DNA from: an uncultured Tolumonas sp. | GTDB taxonomy: Bacteria; Pseudomonadota; Gammaproteobacteria; Enterobacterales; Aeromonadaceae | Direction: 5' to 3' | Assembly: GCF_963678185.1 (NCBI RefSeq) | Contig: NZ_OY782757.1 | Location: 2,415,001 to 2,479,000, forward strand | Length of the DNA stretch: 64,000 bases | Shown here: piece by piece, positions 1-9,106 of the stretch | How positions within the stretch are numbered: position 1 is the stretch's first letter | How the letters are laid out: every line of letters begins with the position of its first letter | Made by a program: the position numbers and the translations under genes | The notes under the pieces: generated by a model | The model's database searches: none | What the model was told of the DNA's origin: nothing | The model's input: only the letters and a program-made list of their open reading frames with translations

Positions 1-2
1 AA

Positions 3-926
3 AATGGCGATTGGTTGTATTTAGCCGCGTTACTGCCAGCTCCCTATATGACGTTGGATGAAGATGTGGTTTCACCACATCAGTTTCGTTTCATCATTCT
101 GCTAACGATTATTTTGTTTCCGTTTACCTTTGCTCTGGTGCGCTGGCAAACGCGCCCGTTACGCCATTTAGCGGCGGCAGCAGTCAGTCTGGGGAAAGAT
201 ATTGATCAACCTCCGCTACCAGAAGCAGGCGCCAGTGAGATTGTCGCGGTAACTCGGGCGATTAATATTATGCAGCAGCGGATCCGCCGTTATATCAGCG
301 ATCGCGAAAAGCTGTTCAGCTCGATTTCCCACGATTTAAAAACACCGATTACACGATTGCGCCTGCGCGTGGAGTTGCTTGATGACGATACGCAGTTTGC
401 TAAATTCAGCAAAGACCTGGATGACCTAGAGATGATGGTCAAGGGTGCGCTGCAGACGGTTAAAGACACCCATATCCACGAAAATATTGAAGAGATCGAC
501 ATTAATCAGCTATTGGCGGGTATGGCAGAAGACTACAACCTGCTGGATCCGCATCTGACGATTGAAGGCCATTGCAAATACTTATATCGCGGCAAACCAC
601 TGGCGTTAAAACGCTGTATCGCCAATTTGATTGATAATGCAATTAAATATGGTGATCAAGCTCGCGTGATTGTGATGGATGATTTGGAAAAAAACAGCAA
701 AACCAACATGCTATACCTCTACGTCATTGATGAAGGCCCAGGCTTGCCGGAGCAACAGTTGGAAAAGGTGTTTGAGCCTTATTACCGACTGGCACAAGAT
801 AGCAGCGGTAATGGCCTTGGTTTGGGGATTGCACGCAGTATTGCCCGCGCCCATGGTGGCGATTTAGTGTTGGAAAACCGTTTACACGGTGGCTTACAAG
901 CCATTCTTTCCTTGCCAAGGAATTGA
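3..926 (+). CDS. Sensor histidine kinase, 5' end cut by window edge
   Basis: C-terminal part of a membrane two-component sensor kinase. The frame is open to the first base, so the true start and most of the periplasmic sensor lie outside the window. Visible in order: one membrane segment (about 25 hydrophobic residues from FRFIILLTIILF), a HAMP-like linker, the phospho-acceptor H-box (SSISHDLKTPITRLRLR), the N-box (NLIDNAIKYG), and the G boxes (DEGPGLP and GNGLGLGIARSIARAHGG). All catalytic ATPase motifs are present. The next gene, a sugar-type binding protein, starts 2 bases after its stop. This resembles the pseudomonad GtrS sensor kinase beside the gtsA glucose-binding gene. Sugar sensing is inferred. 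The partner response regulator is presumably upstream. Confidence 0.9.
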   Translation, partial: NGDWLYLAALLPAPYMTLDEDVVSPHQFRFIILLTIILFPFTFALVRWQTRPLRHLAAAAVSLGKDIDQPPLPEAGASEIVAVTRAINIMQQRIRRYISDREKLFSSISHDLKTPITRLRLRVELLDDDTQFAKFSKDLDDLEMMVKGALQTVKDTHIHENIEEIDINQLLAGMAEDYNLLDPHLTIEGHCKYLYRGKPLALKRCIANLIDNAIKYGDQARVIVMDDLEKNSKTNMLYLYVIDEGPGLPEQQLEKVFEPYYRLAQDSSGNGLGLGIARSIARAHGGDLVLENRLHGGLQAILSLPRN

Positions 927-928
927 TA

Positions 929-2182
929 ATGACCCTCCGTTCTTACCTTGTATCCAGTTTGATGCTGTCACTGGTGTCTGTCTCTGCAATGGCCTCATCG
1001 GTTGAAGTATTGCATTGGTGGACCGCCGGTGGCGAAGCTAAAGCCGCAGGTGTGTTACGCAGTTACTGGCAGGCATTGGGCAATGAGTGGCAGGATTCCG
1101 CCATCTCCGGCGGTGGTGGCAAATCGGCCATGACGGTATTAAAAAGCCGCGCCCTCTCTGGTACACCACCCGAAGCAGCACACCTGAAAGGGAGTGAGTT
1201 GCAGGAATGGGCGGCATTGGGCTTCTTACGTAATCTCGATAACGTTGCGCAGCAAAATAGCTGGGAACAGGTGTTGCCCGAATTTGTGCAACACAGCGTG
1301 CAGTCAAAAGGTCATTATGTCGCGGTACCGATTGGCATTCATCGGGTCAATTGGTTATGGGTCAATCCGAAAGTCTTTCAACGCCTGCAACTCGTCCCCC
1401 CAGCAACCTGGTCTGAGTTATTAGTTGTTTCCAAAAAACTAAAACAAGCCGGGATCACGCCCTTGGCGATTGGCGATGACCAATGGCAACTGGCGATTTT
1501 GTTTGAGGCAATTGTGTTAGGTGAAGGCGGCAGTGATTTTTACCGCCGGGCGTTTATTCAGTTGGATCAAACTGCGCTGCAAAGCGACACCATGCAGCAT
1601 TTACTGGAGCTGTTCCACCAGCTACGGGAATATATTGCAGATGACTACGGTGGCACGAACTGGAATCAGGCCACGCATATGTTGATCGAAGGCTCAGCGG
1701 CCATGCAGTTAATGGGCGATTGGGTAAAAGGTGAATTAACTGCGGCAAATGTAATACCAGGCAAAGATATTCTCTGTTTACCGGCACCTGGTACGGATGG
1801 CAAGTTCAGTTATAACCTCGATTCGATTGCAATGTTTGATGTACAAAGCCAGCAGAAACAACAAGCACAGCTGCAACTGGTGAATATGATCATGACCTCC
1901 GATTTTCAACATGCATTTAATCGGGTGAAAGGATCAATCCCAGTGTTAAATAACCAGACGCTGACTGATTTTGACCAATGTGCTCAACATTCAGCTCAAC
2001 AGTTACAACAAGCCATTAAACAACAGGAATTGGTGCCCAGCATGGCAGAAGGCATGGCAAATTCCAGCTATGTTCGACAGGCCATCGGTGATGTATTGGC
2101 AGGTTATTTCAATAATCCGGATGGCGATGCCAAACAGGCTGCCCGCCAGCTGGCACGTGCGGTACTCTCCGCGCAACGTTAA
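929..2182 (+). CDS. ABC-type sugar (glucose/mannose-like) periplasmic binding protein
   Basis: About 417 residues. It has an N-terminal signal peptide (hydrophobic stretch ending SVSAMAS), then the start of the mature protein, VEVLHWWTAGGE, and GGGGKSAMTVLKSRA. Both motifs match, from memory, the GtsA glucose-binding family of pseudomonads. ATG 929 is preferred over an in-frame TTG at 923 because AAGG at 917-920 is correctly spaced from it. It is translationally close to the sensor kinase. No permease or ATPase genes follow; tusA comes next. The protein may feed a transporter encoded elsewhere or act as the ligand-binding partner of the kinase. Family is fairly sure; the ligand is inferred. 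Confidence 0.85.
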   Translation: MTLRSYLVSSLMLSLVSVSAMASSVEVLHWWTAGGEAKAAGVLRSYWQALGNEWQDSAISGGGGKSAMTVLKSRALSGTPPEAAHLKGSELQEWAALGFLRNLDNVAQQNSWEQVLPEFVQHSVQSKGHYVAVPIGIHRVNWLWVNPKVFQRLQLVPPATWSELLVVSKKLKQAGITPLAIGDDQWQLAILFEAIVLGEGGSDFYRRAFIQLDQTALQSDTMQHLLELFHQLREYIADDYGGTNWNQATHMLIEGSAAMQLMGDWVKGELTAANVIPGKDILCLPAPGTDGKFSYNLDSIAMFDVQSQQKQQAQLQLVNMIMTSDFQHAFNRVKGSIPVLNNQTLTDFDQCAQHSAQQLQQAIKQQELVPSMAEGMANSSYVRQAIGDVLAGYFNNPDGDAKQAARQLARAVLSAQR

Positions 2183-2222
2183 TGATATGCTTTATGTGGA
2201 TTGTTGATTCACAGGAGCAAAC

Positions 2223-2471
2223 ATGACTTTTTCGGCAGATGACATCAACCAGACGCTGGATGCCAGCGGCTTACGTTGCCCAGAGCCGGTGATGATGGTG
2301 CGTAAAACCGTGCGGTTGATGCAAGACGGCGAGACATTGCTGGTGATTGCGGATGACCCAGCGACGGTGCGCGATATTCCCAGTTTCTGCCGCTTCATGG
2401 ATCACACCCTGTTAGCCAGTGAAACCGAACAACCGCCCTATCGCTATCTGATCCGTAAAGGGTTGAACTAA
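2223..2471 (+). CDS. tusA: Sulfurtransferase TusA
   Basis: 82-residue cytoplasmic sulfur carrier. It accepts persulfide sulfur from cysteine desulfurase IscS and passes it to the TusBCD-TusE-MnmA relay for 2-thiouridine at tRNA position 34. The SirA/TusA signature [12 protein letters not shown] is present, with the active cysteine at residue 19, the position known in E. coli TusA. Length is typical (E. coli 81). A good ribosome binding site (CAGGAG) precedes ATG 2223. The gene is a plausible single unit, convergent with the cysB-type gene downstream. No oddities seen. Confidence 0.95.
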   Translation: MTFSADDINQTLDASGLRCPEPVMMVRKTVRLMQDGETLLVIADDPATVRDIPSFCRFMDHTLLASETEQPPYRYLIRKGLN

Positions 2472-2482
2472 TCTCAACCCTT
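2458..2482. terminator. Hairpin at the tusA/cysB convergent junction
   Basis: A perfect 9-bp inverted repeat (AAGGGTTGA, 7-base loop, TCAACCCTT) overlaps the tusA stop codon. There is no good T-tract on either side, so terminator activity is uncertain. Confidence 0.35.
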
Positions 2483-2507
2483 CCATCTCGCTCAATTTAT
2501 CTGTTGC

Positions 2508-3464
2508 TTAGATCTCGTAGTGCAATGGTGTTTGAACTTCACCGGTTGCAAAGACTTGCGCCTGAATATCGCTGATTGCCAATGCTGGGTTACAGATCTG
2601 CAGAAAACGCCAGGCAAAATTCGGCTGGAACTTACCCTTTTTCAGCCCAAACCAAGCAGTATTGGCAGGAAACAGATGCTCAGCGTTGATACGCACCAAA
2701 TTACTGTCTTTAACAGAATCAATCGCCATATCAGCCAGAATACCGACGCCTAAACCTAACTCCACATAGGTTTTGATCACATCAGAATCTTGTGCACTCA
2801 AGACGATATCCGGCTCAATATCGGCCATCGCAAACGCGGCATCAATTTTAGTTCGCCCCGTTAATCCCGATTGATAGGTGACCAAAGGCCAGGCGCTAAG
2901 ATCTTCTAGCGTAATAGTCGGCAGCTCTGTTAATGGATGACCGCGTGGCACTAAGATGGCGTGATGCCAGCTGTAGTATGGAAATGCCGCGATCTCTTCA
3001 TAATCAGCCATCAACTCACTGGTAAGTCCGATATCGGTTTCACCATTCAGTAACATGGAAACAATTTCGCTGGGGCTGCCCTGATGCAACACCAGCTGTA
3101 CTTGCGGATATTGTGTCCGGAACTCTTTGATGATGCCCGGTAATGCATATCGAGCTTGCGTATGTGTCGTAGAAACATGCAAACGACCACGATCACTGTT
3201 GGCAAAATTGTCGGCCAGACGGCGAATATTATTCGCTTCAGTCAGAATACGCTCGGCCATGGTGAGCAGCGCTTTGCCCGGTTCGGTCATCCCTAATAGG
3301 CGTTTACCACGGCGGATAAACAACTCCACCCCCAGCTCATCTTCCAGCTCTTTGATATGCCGACTGACACCCGATTGCGAGGTATACAGCGTATTCGCTA
3401 CTTCAGTTAGGTTGAAGTGGCAGCGGGCTGCTTCGCGGATAATCTTGAGCTGTTGAAAATTCAA
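2508..3464 (-). CDS. cysB: CysB-type LysR-family regulator of sulfur assimilation
   Basis: 318 residues. The N-terminal winged helix ([20 protein letters not shown]) is followed by a LysR substrate domain containing [11 protein letters not shown] and HQGSPSEI, which are hallmarks of CysB/Cbl. CysB activates sulfate uptake and reduction genes in response to N-acetylserine and sulfide. It is the last gene of the minus-strand sulfate transport group. Its TTG start overlaps the cysA stop (TTGA, 3461-3464), suggesting translational coupling. No ATG lies near the expected N-terminus, and an AAGGA motif lies about 12 bases upstream. It could equally be a Cbl-like paralogue rather than the genome's main CysB. 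Confidence 0.85.
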   Translation of the reverse strand: MNFQQLKIIREAARCHFNLTEVANTLYTSQSGVSRHIKELEDELGVELFIRRGKRLLGMTEPGKALLTMAERILTEANNIRRLADNFANSDRGRLHVSTTHTQARYALPGIIKEFRTQYPQVQLVLHQGSPSEIVSMLLNGETDIGLTSELMADYEEIAAFPYYSWHHAILVPRGHPLTELPTITLEDLSAWPLVTYQSGLTGRTKIDAAFAMADIEPDIVLSAQDSDVIKTYVELGLGVGILADMAIDSVKDSNLVRINAEHLFPANTAWFGLKKGKFQPNFAWRFLQICNPALAISDIQAQVFATGEVQTPLHYEI

Positions 3465-4546
3465 GCCACACGTTCCTTAGTTTCAGACTGATAAAGCTGC
3501 GTTTGTCGCGCCACCAGCCGTACCGATAATCCTGGACGTAACTCTAACACAGCCACCTGCTCTCGTGGCACATCGACTTCAATCAAGGTGCGCGCGACAC
3601 CATTATTTGCCGAAACTTCGACTCGATACGCCCCGCCAAACGGCAATATGCGCACCACTGTCGCTGGAATCCCATGTGGAATATTGGCTGGTAACAACTC
3701 CAGCTCATGCGGACGTACATACGCGATCGCTTGGGTGTCCGTGGTTTGCAGGCCAGAAACCTGTTCTGTCAGTGTAGCGCCGGAAACTTCCAATTGACCA
3801 CTTTGTAGATGGCCGTGGAACAGATTCACCGTACCTAAGAAACGATGCACAAATTCAGTCGCTGGTTTTTCGTACACTTCCTGTGGGGTACCAAATTGCT
3901 CGATTTTGCCGGCATTCATCAGCACCACCCGATCGGCGACTTCCAAGGCTTCTTCCTGATCGTGAGTGACAAACAAGCTGGTCACGTGCAATTCATCGTG
4001 CAGACGGCGCAACCAGCGACGCAATTCTTTACGTACTTGCGCATCTAACGCACCAAAGGGTTCGTCCAGCAACAGCACTTGCGGCTCAACCGCCAATGCG
4101 CGTGCTAACGCCACTCGTTGCCGCTGACCACCAGAAAGCTGGGTCGGATAACGATCAGCAACATGCCCCAGTTGCACCAGTTCCAACAACTGTTTCACTT
4201 TCTGTTGAATGACGTTTTCATTCGGCCGTACTTTGCGTGGTTTAACCCGCAACCCGAATGCCACGTTTTCAAAAATGGTCATATGGCGGAACAGTGCATA
4301 ATGCTGAAATACGAAACCGACATTACGCTCACGTACATGTAATTCTGATGCATCTGCGCCATTTAGCAGAATGCGACCACTGTCGGCCTGTTCAAGCCCA
4401 GCGATAATACGCAACAGCGTGGTTTTTCCACAACCGGACGGCCCCAACAGCGCCACCAGCTCCCCGGAAGGGAAAGTGATGTTGATGTCATGCAACGCAG
4501 CAAACTGGTTGAAGCGTTTCTCGATATGCTCTACCTGAATACTCAT
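3461..4546 (-). CDS. cysA: Sulfate/thiosulfate ABC transporter ATP-binding protein CysA
   Basis: 361-residue ATPase energising sulfate import through CysT-CysW. Walker A ([12 protein letters not shown]), ABC signature ([16 protein letters not shown]), Walker B ([12 protein letters not shown]) and the switch histidine ([15 protein letters not shown]) are all intact. The C-terminal TOBE-like region (from about residue 240) is typical of CysA. AGGAG precedes ATG 4546, which lies 17 bases after cysW. Its stop overlaps the cysB-type start. Full length, with no defects. Confidence 0.95.
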   Translation of the reverse strand: MSIQVEHIEKRFNQFAALHDINITFPSGELVALLGPSGCGKTTLLRIIAGLEQADSGRILLNGADASELHVRERNVGFVFQHYALFRHMTIFENVAFGLRVKPRKVRPNENVIQQKVKQLLELVQLGHVADRYPTQLSGGQRQRVALARALAVEPQVLLLDEPFGALDAQVRKELRRWLRRLHDELHVTSLFVTHDQEEALEVADRVVLMNAGKIEQFGTPQEVYEKPATEFVHRFLGTVNLFHGHLQSGQLEVSGATLTEQVSGLQTTDTQAIAYVRPHELELLPANIPHGIPATVVRILPFGGAYRVEVSANNGVARTLIEVDVPREQVAVLELRPGLSVRLVARQTQLYQSETKERVA

Positions 4547-4563
4547 GACTTACATCTCCTCAA

Positions 4564-5379
4564 TTAACGATGGCGCAAGCGGCTTAACAACGTATCCGCC
4601 AGCAGAGTAAACAAACCAAACAGCGCCAGCAGTGACGCTACCGCAAATGCAGCGTTGGTCTGGTACTCGTTATATAAAATTTCAATATGCAGCGGCAGTG
4701 TATTGGTCTGCCCACGAATATGGCCGGAAACCACCGATACCGCACCAAATTCACCGACTGCACGCGCAGTACATAAGATCACGCCGTAGAGCAAGCTCCA
4801 GCGAATACCCGGTAAGGTGACACGCCAGAACGTCTGCCAACCATTGGCACCCAAAACTTGCGCTGCCTCTTCTTCTTCGGCACCGCGCGCTTCCATCTGT
4901 GGTAACAATTCACGCACCACAAACGGCACGGTGATAAACATGGTTGCCAGAATGATGCCGGGGGTATTAAAAATAACGTGCAGGTCATGGGCTTGCAGCC
5001 ATTCACCAAACCAACCGCGATTACCAAACAACAACACAAACATCAAACCAGCGATGACCGGTGACACTGAAAATGGCAGATCAATCAAGGTGATCAGCGC
5101 CTGCCGGCCACGAAACCGGAAACGACCAATCGCCCAAGCGGCGGTTAAGCCAAAAATCACATTCATGGGTACTGAGCAAATCGCTGTAAACAAAGTCAGG
5201 CGTAATGCCGCCAACGCATCGGTATCCACTAAACTTTGCCAAAAAAAGGCCACACCTTTTGCCAGTGCCTGAGTGAAAACCACGGCTAAAGGCAGTAACA
5301 ACAGAGCAGCAAACCAACCCGCGCCGATGAGAATAAGCAGATAACGAACCCAACGCGGTTCCGTGGTAATTGGATTCAT
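4564..5379 (-). CDS. cysW: Sulfate ABC transporter permease CysW
   Basis: 271-residue inner-membrane permease with about six membrane helices and the binding-protein-dependent transport motif (EEEEAAQVLGANGWQTFWRVTLP), which docks on CysA. The start at ATG 5379 overlaps the cysT stop by one base (TAATG) and has GGAG upstream. An earlier in-frame start lies inside cysT and is less likely. It forms the CysTW heterodimer channel. Confidence 0.93.
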   Translation of the reverse strand: MNPITTEPRWVRYLLILIGAGWFAALLLLPLAVVFTQALAKGVAFFWQSLVDTDALAALRLTLFTAICSVPMNVIFGLTAAWAIGRFRFRGRQALITLIDLPFSVSPVIAGLMFVLLFGNRGWFGEWLQAHDLHVIFNTPGIILATMFITVPFVVRELLPQMEARGAEEEEAAQVLGANGWQTFWRVTLPGIRWSLLYGVILCTARAVGEFGAVSVVSGHIRGQTNTLPLHIEILYNEYQTNAAFAVASLLALFGLFTLLADTLLSRLRHR

Positions 5380-6215
5380 TAGCGGGCTCCTCCCAGACGC
5401 TGCCAGCTCCATGCTTGCAACTGGTTAATCAACAGCAGTAGAACAAAAGAGATACCCAGCATCACCGTAGCAATCGCTGCCGCACCGGCATAGTCGTACT
5501 CTTCCAGATGGCTCATGATCATCAATGGTGCAATTTCTGACACCATCGGTAAGTTACCAGCGATAAAAATAACTGAACCGTATTCCCCTACCGCGCGAGC
5601 AAACGCTAAGGCAAAGCCTGTTAATGCTGCTGGCACTAAAGCGGGAAAAATGATTTTTTGGAAAGTGACCCAACGATTGGCGCCGAGACAGGCAGCAGCC
5701 TCTTCCAACTCGCGTTCATGTTCTTTCAACACTGGCTGCATGGTGCGCACCACAAATGGCAAACCAATGAAGGTCAGCGCAATCACCACACCGATCGGGT
5801 TAAACGCCAGCTTGATGCCGTAAGGCGCGAAATAGTGGCCAATCCAACCGTTACCCGCAAAAATAGCGGATAACGCAATACCGGATACCGCCGTAGGCAT
5901 AGCAAACGGTAAGTCGATCAGTGAATCCATGATGCGTTTGCCAAAAAATTCATAACGCACCAAGGTCCAAGCAATAATGGAACCAAACAACGTATTCAGC
6001 AGTGCCGCAATCGCCGCCGCGCCAAAACTGAGTTTGAAGGAAGCAATGACCCGCGGATTACTAATCACTTGCCAGAACTGGCTCATATCTTGTTTAGTCA
6101 CACTGTAGAGCACCAGTGCCGACAACGGCAGTAGCACCATCAGACTGAGATAGAGCAGGCTGAAACCTAAGGTGGGGGCAAACCCCGGCAGAACGGAATG
6201 AGATCGAAAACGCAT
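5379..6215 (-). CDS. cysT: Sulfate ABC transporter permease CysT (CysU)
   Basis: 278 residues, about six membrane helices, with the EAA-loop motif EEAAACLGANRWVTFQKIIFP near residue 175. It pairs with CysW. A strong GAGGAA ribosome site lies upstream of ATG 6215. A 154-base gap containing a hairpin with a T-tract separates it from the sbp-hydrolase pair upstream, so cysTWAB may have its own promoter or depend on read-through. Confidence 0.93.
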   Translation of the reverse strand: MRFRSHSVLPGFAPTLGFSLLYLSLMVLLPLSALVLYSVTKQDMSQFWQVISNPRVIASFKLSFGAAAIAALLNTLFGSIIAWTLVRYEFFGKRIMDSLIDLPFAMPTAVSGIALSAIFAGNGWIGHYFAPYGIKLAFNPIGVVIALTFIGLPFVVRTMQPVLKEHERELEEAAACLGANRWVTFQKIIFPALVPAALTGFALAFARAVGEYGSVIFIAGNLPMVSEIAPLMIMSHLEEYDYAGAAAIATVMLGISFVLLLLINQLQAWSWQRLGGAR

Positions 6216-6295
6216 GGACTACTTCCTCACAATACAGTGCATGTCACACCGTTATATGCGTATTGTTGAGATTGTTTGGCGTTAAAACAAATAAG

Positions 6296-6332
6296 AAAAA
6301 AAGCAATCTATATCCAGTTTTTGGATATAGAT
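6296..6332 (-). terminator. AT-rich hairpin with T-tract upstream of cysT
   Basis: A perfect 11-bp inverted repeat (arms 6306-6316 and 6322-6332, loop GTTTT) is followed on the minus strand by TGC and seven T. It looks like an intrinsic terminator or attenuator separating sbp plus the hydrolase from cysTWAB. The stem is A/T-rich, so efficiency may be partial. Confidence 0.6.
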
Positions 6333-6369
6333 AATTAAATGAAAAATAAGGGGAAACAAAGCAAAAAAA

Positions 6370-6897
6370 TTAAGCCGCTTTAGCCAATTGCTGACAATGC
6401 CAGCGCAACAATTCCAGCCCTTCCGGCCACTCACCATGGCCTGATTCCGCATTGATATGACGCAACGGGCCTAACAAACTTAGCGGTAAGCGCCAACGCT
6501 GACTCCACAGACAAATGCGATCCAATGACATCCAAGGGTCATTACTGCTGGCAATAATACGCCCTGAAACCGATGTCGGATGGTAAATCAGCCCTTCTTG
6601 TACCCCCAGTAACTCCGGATCGGCCGGGGCCACTAAAAATAGCGAGCTCACTTTATCGGGCAATTGCGTGGCAGCATATAAACTGGCTAAACAACCAAAT
6701 GAATGCGCCACCAGCGTGAGTGGTTCTGGGCTGTTTTTCAATATTTCCAGTACTGGTGCAGCCCAGCGTTGCAGATCCGGTGTAGTCCAATCAGATTGTT
6801 CAATACGCAACCAATGCGGGTGTTGCTGATGCCACAAGGTCTGCCAATGCTGTGGACCACTGTTATACAAACCGGGAACGAGCAGAATATTGTTCAT
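6370..6897 (-). CDS. RBBP9/YdeN-type serine hydrolase
   Basis: About 175-residue alpha/beta hydrolase of the RBBP9/YdeN family. The N-terminus NNILLVPGLYNSGPQHWQ, the nucleophile elbow VAHSFGCLAS, an acid in APADPE, and the histidine in SGHGEWPEG give a complete Ser-Asp-His triad. Length is typical. ATG 6897 is preferred over a GTG 30 bases upstream because family members begin at this point and AAGAG sits upstream. It lies 63 bases after sbp, inside the sulfate cluster. Substrate is unknown for the family, and a sulfur role is suggested only by context. Confidence 0.85.
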   Translation of the reverse strand: MNNILLVPGLYNSGPQHWQTLWHQQHPHWLRIEQSDWTTPDLQRWAAPVLEILKNSPEPLTLVAHSFGCLASLYAATQLPDKVSSLFLVAPADPELLGVQEGLIYHPTSVSGRIIASSNDPWMSLDRICLWSQRWRLPLSLLGPLRHINAESGHGEWPEGLELLRWHCQQLAKAA

Positions 6898-6960
6898 CGC
6901 TGTACTCTTAAAAACAGACAGCTCCACCGTGATGTGAAGCTGTGTTGTGACTAAAGGAAT

Positions 6961-7962
6961 TTACTGACCTGGCTGGTACAACTGGTCAAACGTACCACCA
7001 CTGGCAAAATGACGTTGCTGTGCTTTTGCCCAATCACCTTCCAATTCACGCACCGTGAATAATTTAACCGGAGAAAACTGCTGCGCGAACTCTTTGGCAA
7101 TGACCGGATTACTAGGGCGATAAAAATGTTTGCCCGCAATACGCTGTGCATCATCCGAATAAAGATGTTCGACATACGCTTTGGCTACCGCTTCAGTACC
7201 GTGTTTTTTCGCGACCTGATCAACCACAGCCACCGGTGGCTCCGCCAAAATAGATTCCGACGGTGTGATCAACTCGAATTTATCTTTGCCTAATTCATTC
7301 AGCACCAGATAAGCTTCGTTTTCCCAGGCAATCAACACATCGCCAAGACCACGCTCCACAAAACTGGTCGTGGCACCACGTGCGCCAGAATCCAGCACTT
7401 TTACATTTTTAAATAATTTACTGATGTAATCACGGGCACCCTGCTCATTGCCGGTTTTATGTAATGCATAACCCCAAGCCGCCAGATAATTCCAACGCGC
7501 ACCGCCTGAAGTTTTCGGATTAGGGGTTACAACTTCGACATCGGGACGGATCAGATCCGCCCAGTCTTGGATATGTTTCGGGTTATCTTTGCGCACTAGA
7601 AATACGATGGTAGAGGTAAACGGTGAAGCATGATTGGGTAATTTGCTTTCCCAATCAGGGGCAACCAGACCTTGCTGTGCGACCTTATTGATGTCTTGTG
7701 CCAATGCCAAGGTGATGACATCGGCATCCAGCCCCTCAATGACTGCACGCGCCTGTTTGCCCGAACCGCCATGCGATTGACTGACATTCACGCTATCGCC
7801 ATGTTGTTGCTGCCAGAATTGTGAAAAGGATTTGTTGTAATCCTGATAGAGCTCACGAGTGGGATCGTAAGAAACATTCAGTAGTTTTACTTCGGCAGCG
7901 GATACAGTTTGCACGGTTAATGCAGCTAACAACCCGGCTACTAACAATACTGATTTTTTCAT
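6961..7962 (-). CDS. sbp: Periplasmic sulfate-binding protein Sbp
   Basis: 333 residues with a signal peptide (cleavage near SAAEVK). It carries Sbp/CysP hallmarks: [45 protein letters not shown] and [10 protein letters not shown]. It closely matches, from memory, E. coli Sbp rather than the thiosulfate-preferring CysP. It delivers sulfate to CysTWA. It is first in the minus-strand sulfur cluster and presumably has a CysB-dependent promoter in 7963-8050. Confidence 0.94.
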   Translation of the reverse strand: MKKSVLLVAGLLAALTVQTVSAAEVKLLNVSYDPTRELYQDYNKSFSQFWQQQHGDSVNVSQSHGGSGKQARAVIEGLDADVITLALAQDINKVAQQGLVAPDWESKLPNHASPFTSTIVFLVRKDNPKHIQDWADLIRPDVEVVTPNPKTSGGARWNYLAAWGYALHKTGNEQGARDYISKLFKNVKVLDSGARGATTSFVERGLGDVLIAWENEAYLVLNELGKDKFELITPSESILAEPPVAVVDQVAKKHGTEAVAKAYVEHLYSDDAQRIAGKHFYRPSNPVIAKEFAQQFSPVKLFTVRELEGDWAKAQQRHFASGGTFDQLYQPGQ

Positions 7963-8049
7963 GGCGAACTCCTGTACAACACATGAGTGTAAAATGCAGG
8001 AAGTGCGCCCCGAACAGAACTAAATAGATTCGCTTTAATTATCCAAAAA

Positions 8050-8072
8050 AAGCATAAAGAAACCCTGTTTCT
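8050..8072 (-). terminator. Possible terminator after zntB
   Basis: A short hairpin (AGAAAC, 3-base loop, GTTTCT) lies 7 bases after the zntB stop and is followed on the minus strand by a T-rich run (complement of the A-tract at 8045-8051). The stem is weak. Confidence 0.4.
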
Positions 8073-8078
8073 GGCTAA

Positions 8079-9092
8079 CTACACCCACCGACGTAATTTC
8101 AGCCATAACAAAATACTACCGGCAATGGCTAACAATAACAGGCAAAAACCAATAAACCCCCATGGCGAGGTATTCCCCGGAATACCGCCGAGATTCACCC
8201 CCAGCAAACCAGTAAAAAATGATAATGGCAAAAAAACCATAGCAAACAGAGACATAATATAGGTGCGTCGGTTCATGGCTTCAGTCATTAAGGCATTAAT
8301 CTCATCCGCTAACAGCGATGTCCGCGCAATACTGGCATCCAGATCTTCCAGCCAACGCCCCATACGATCGGCAATATCCTGTAAATGTCGCAGATCGTCT
8401 TTTTCCAACCAGGTAATCTTCTCATTCGCCAAACGGCTAAACACATCGCGCTGAGGCGCCAAATAACGGCGTAAGACAATCAATTGCCGGCGGATCTCAA
8501 CCAACTCGCGCCGGGAGTTAATTTTCTGTTCCAGTATTTCATCTTCTAACCGGACAATTTTATCCATGACTTCATCGATGAAATCCCCGGCCTGTTCCGC
8601 CAGATTTTCACACACATCCACCAACCAATCCGTTGTAGAACGCGGCCCCAAGCCCTGCCGTAAATTACGTACCACCTGCTCAACGGCATATACGCGACGA
8701 TGGCGGGTCGAGACAATTAACTTATCGGTAATAAAAAAACGGATCGCCACCATCTGGTCCGGTCGCTGCCCTTCGTTATGGTTAATACCCCTTAATGTCA
8801 GTAACAACCCACCATTCACTTTGACCAATTTAGGCCGGTTACTTTCACCCAGCAGAGATTCACGCACAACATCAGGTAACAATGGCGAATGACGTAACCA
8901 CTCTTTTGCACTTTCCGCCGAATAATCCAGATGTAACCAGCAACGTTCTGTTGGTACTGAACCACCGGCGGATAACTTATGGTACCGCCCGTTGGCATCT
9001 AGCTGTAACGCCAGCACCGGTTCTGCCGGAACCAATGCTTTCGGCTGATGCTGTGATTTAGGGCTGACATGAAAGGGTAATTGATCTGACAT
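8079..9092 (-). CDS. zntB: ZntB-type zinc transporter (CorA superfamily)
   Basis: 337 residues. There is a long N-terminal cytoplasmic domain, a long helical stalk (about 180-270), and two C-terminal membrane helices. The conserved pore motif is GVNLGGIPG, as in ZntB, rather than the GMN of CorA magnesium channels. ZntB moves zinc (and cadmium) across the inner membrane; both export and proton-driven uptake have been reported. AAGGTG precedes ATG 9092. Only 14 bases separate it from tag upstream, so the two are probably co-transcribed. Confidence 0.88.
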   Translation of the reverse strand: MSDQLPFHVSPKSQHQPKALVPAEPVLALQLDANGRYHKLSAGGSVPTERCWLHLDYSAESAKEWLRHSPLLPDVVRESLLGESNRPKLVKVNGGLLLTLRGINHNEGQRPDQMVAIRFFITDKLIVSTRHRRVYAVEQVVRNLRQGLGPRSTTDWLVDVCENLAEQAGDFIDEVMDKIVRLEDEILEQKINSRRELVEIRRQLIVLRRYLAPQRDVFSRLANEKITWLEKDDLRHLQDIADRMGRWLEDLDASIARTSLLADEINALMTEAMNRRTYIMSLFAMVFLPLSFFTGLLGVNLGGIPGNTSPWGFIGFCLLLLAIAGSILLWLKLRRWV

Positions 9093-9106
9093 ACTTCACC
9101 TTATTG

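Noticed and set aside
3980-3995. CACGTG in cysA
   Set aside because: Only the central six bases match parS; flanks do not.
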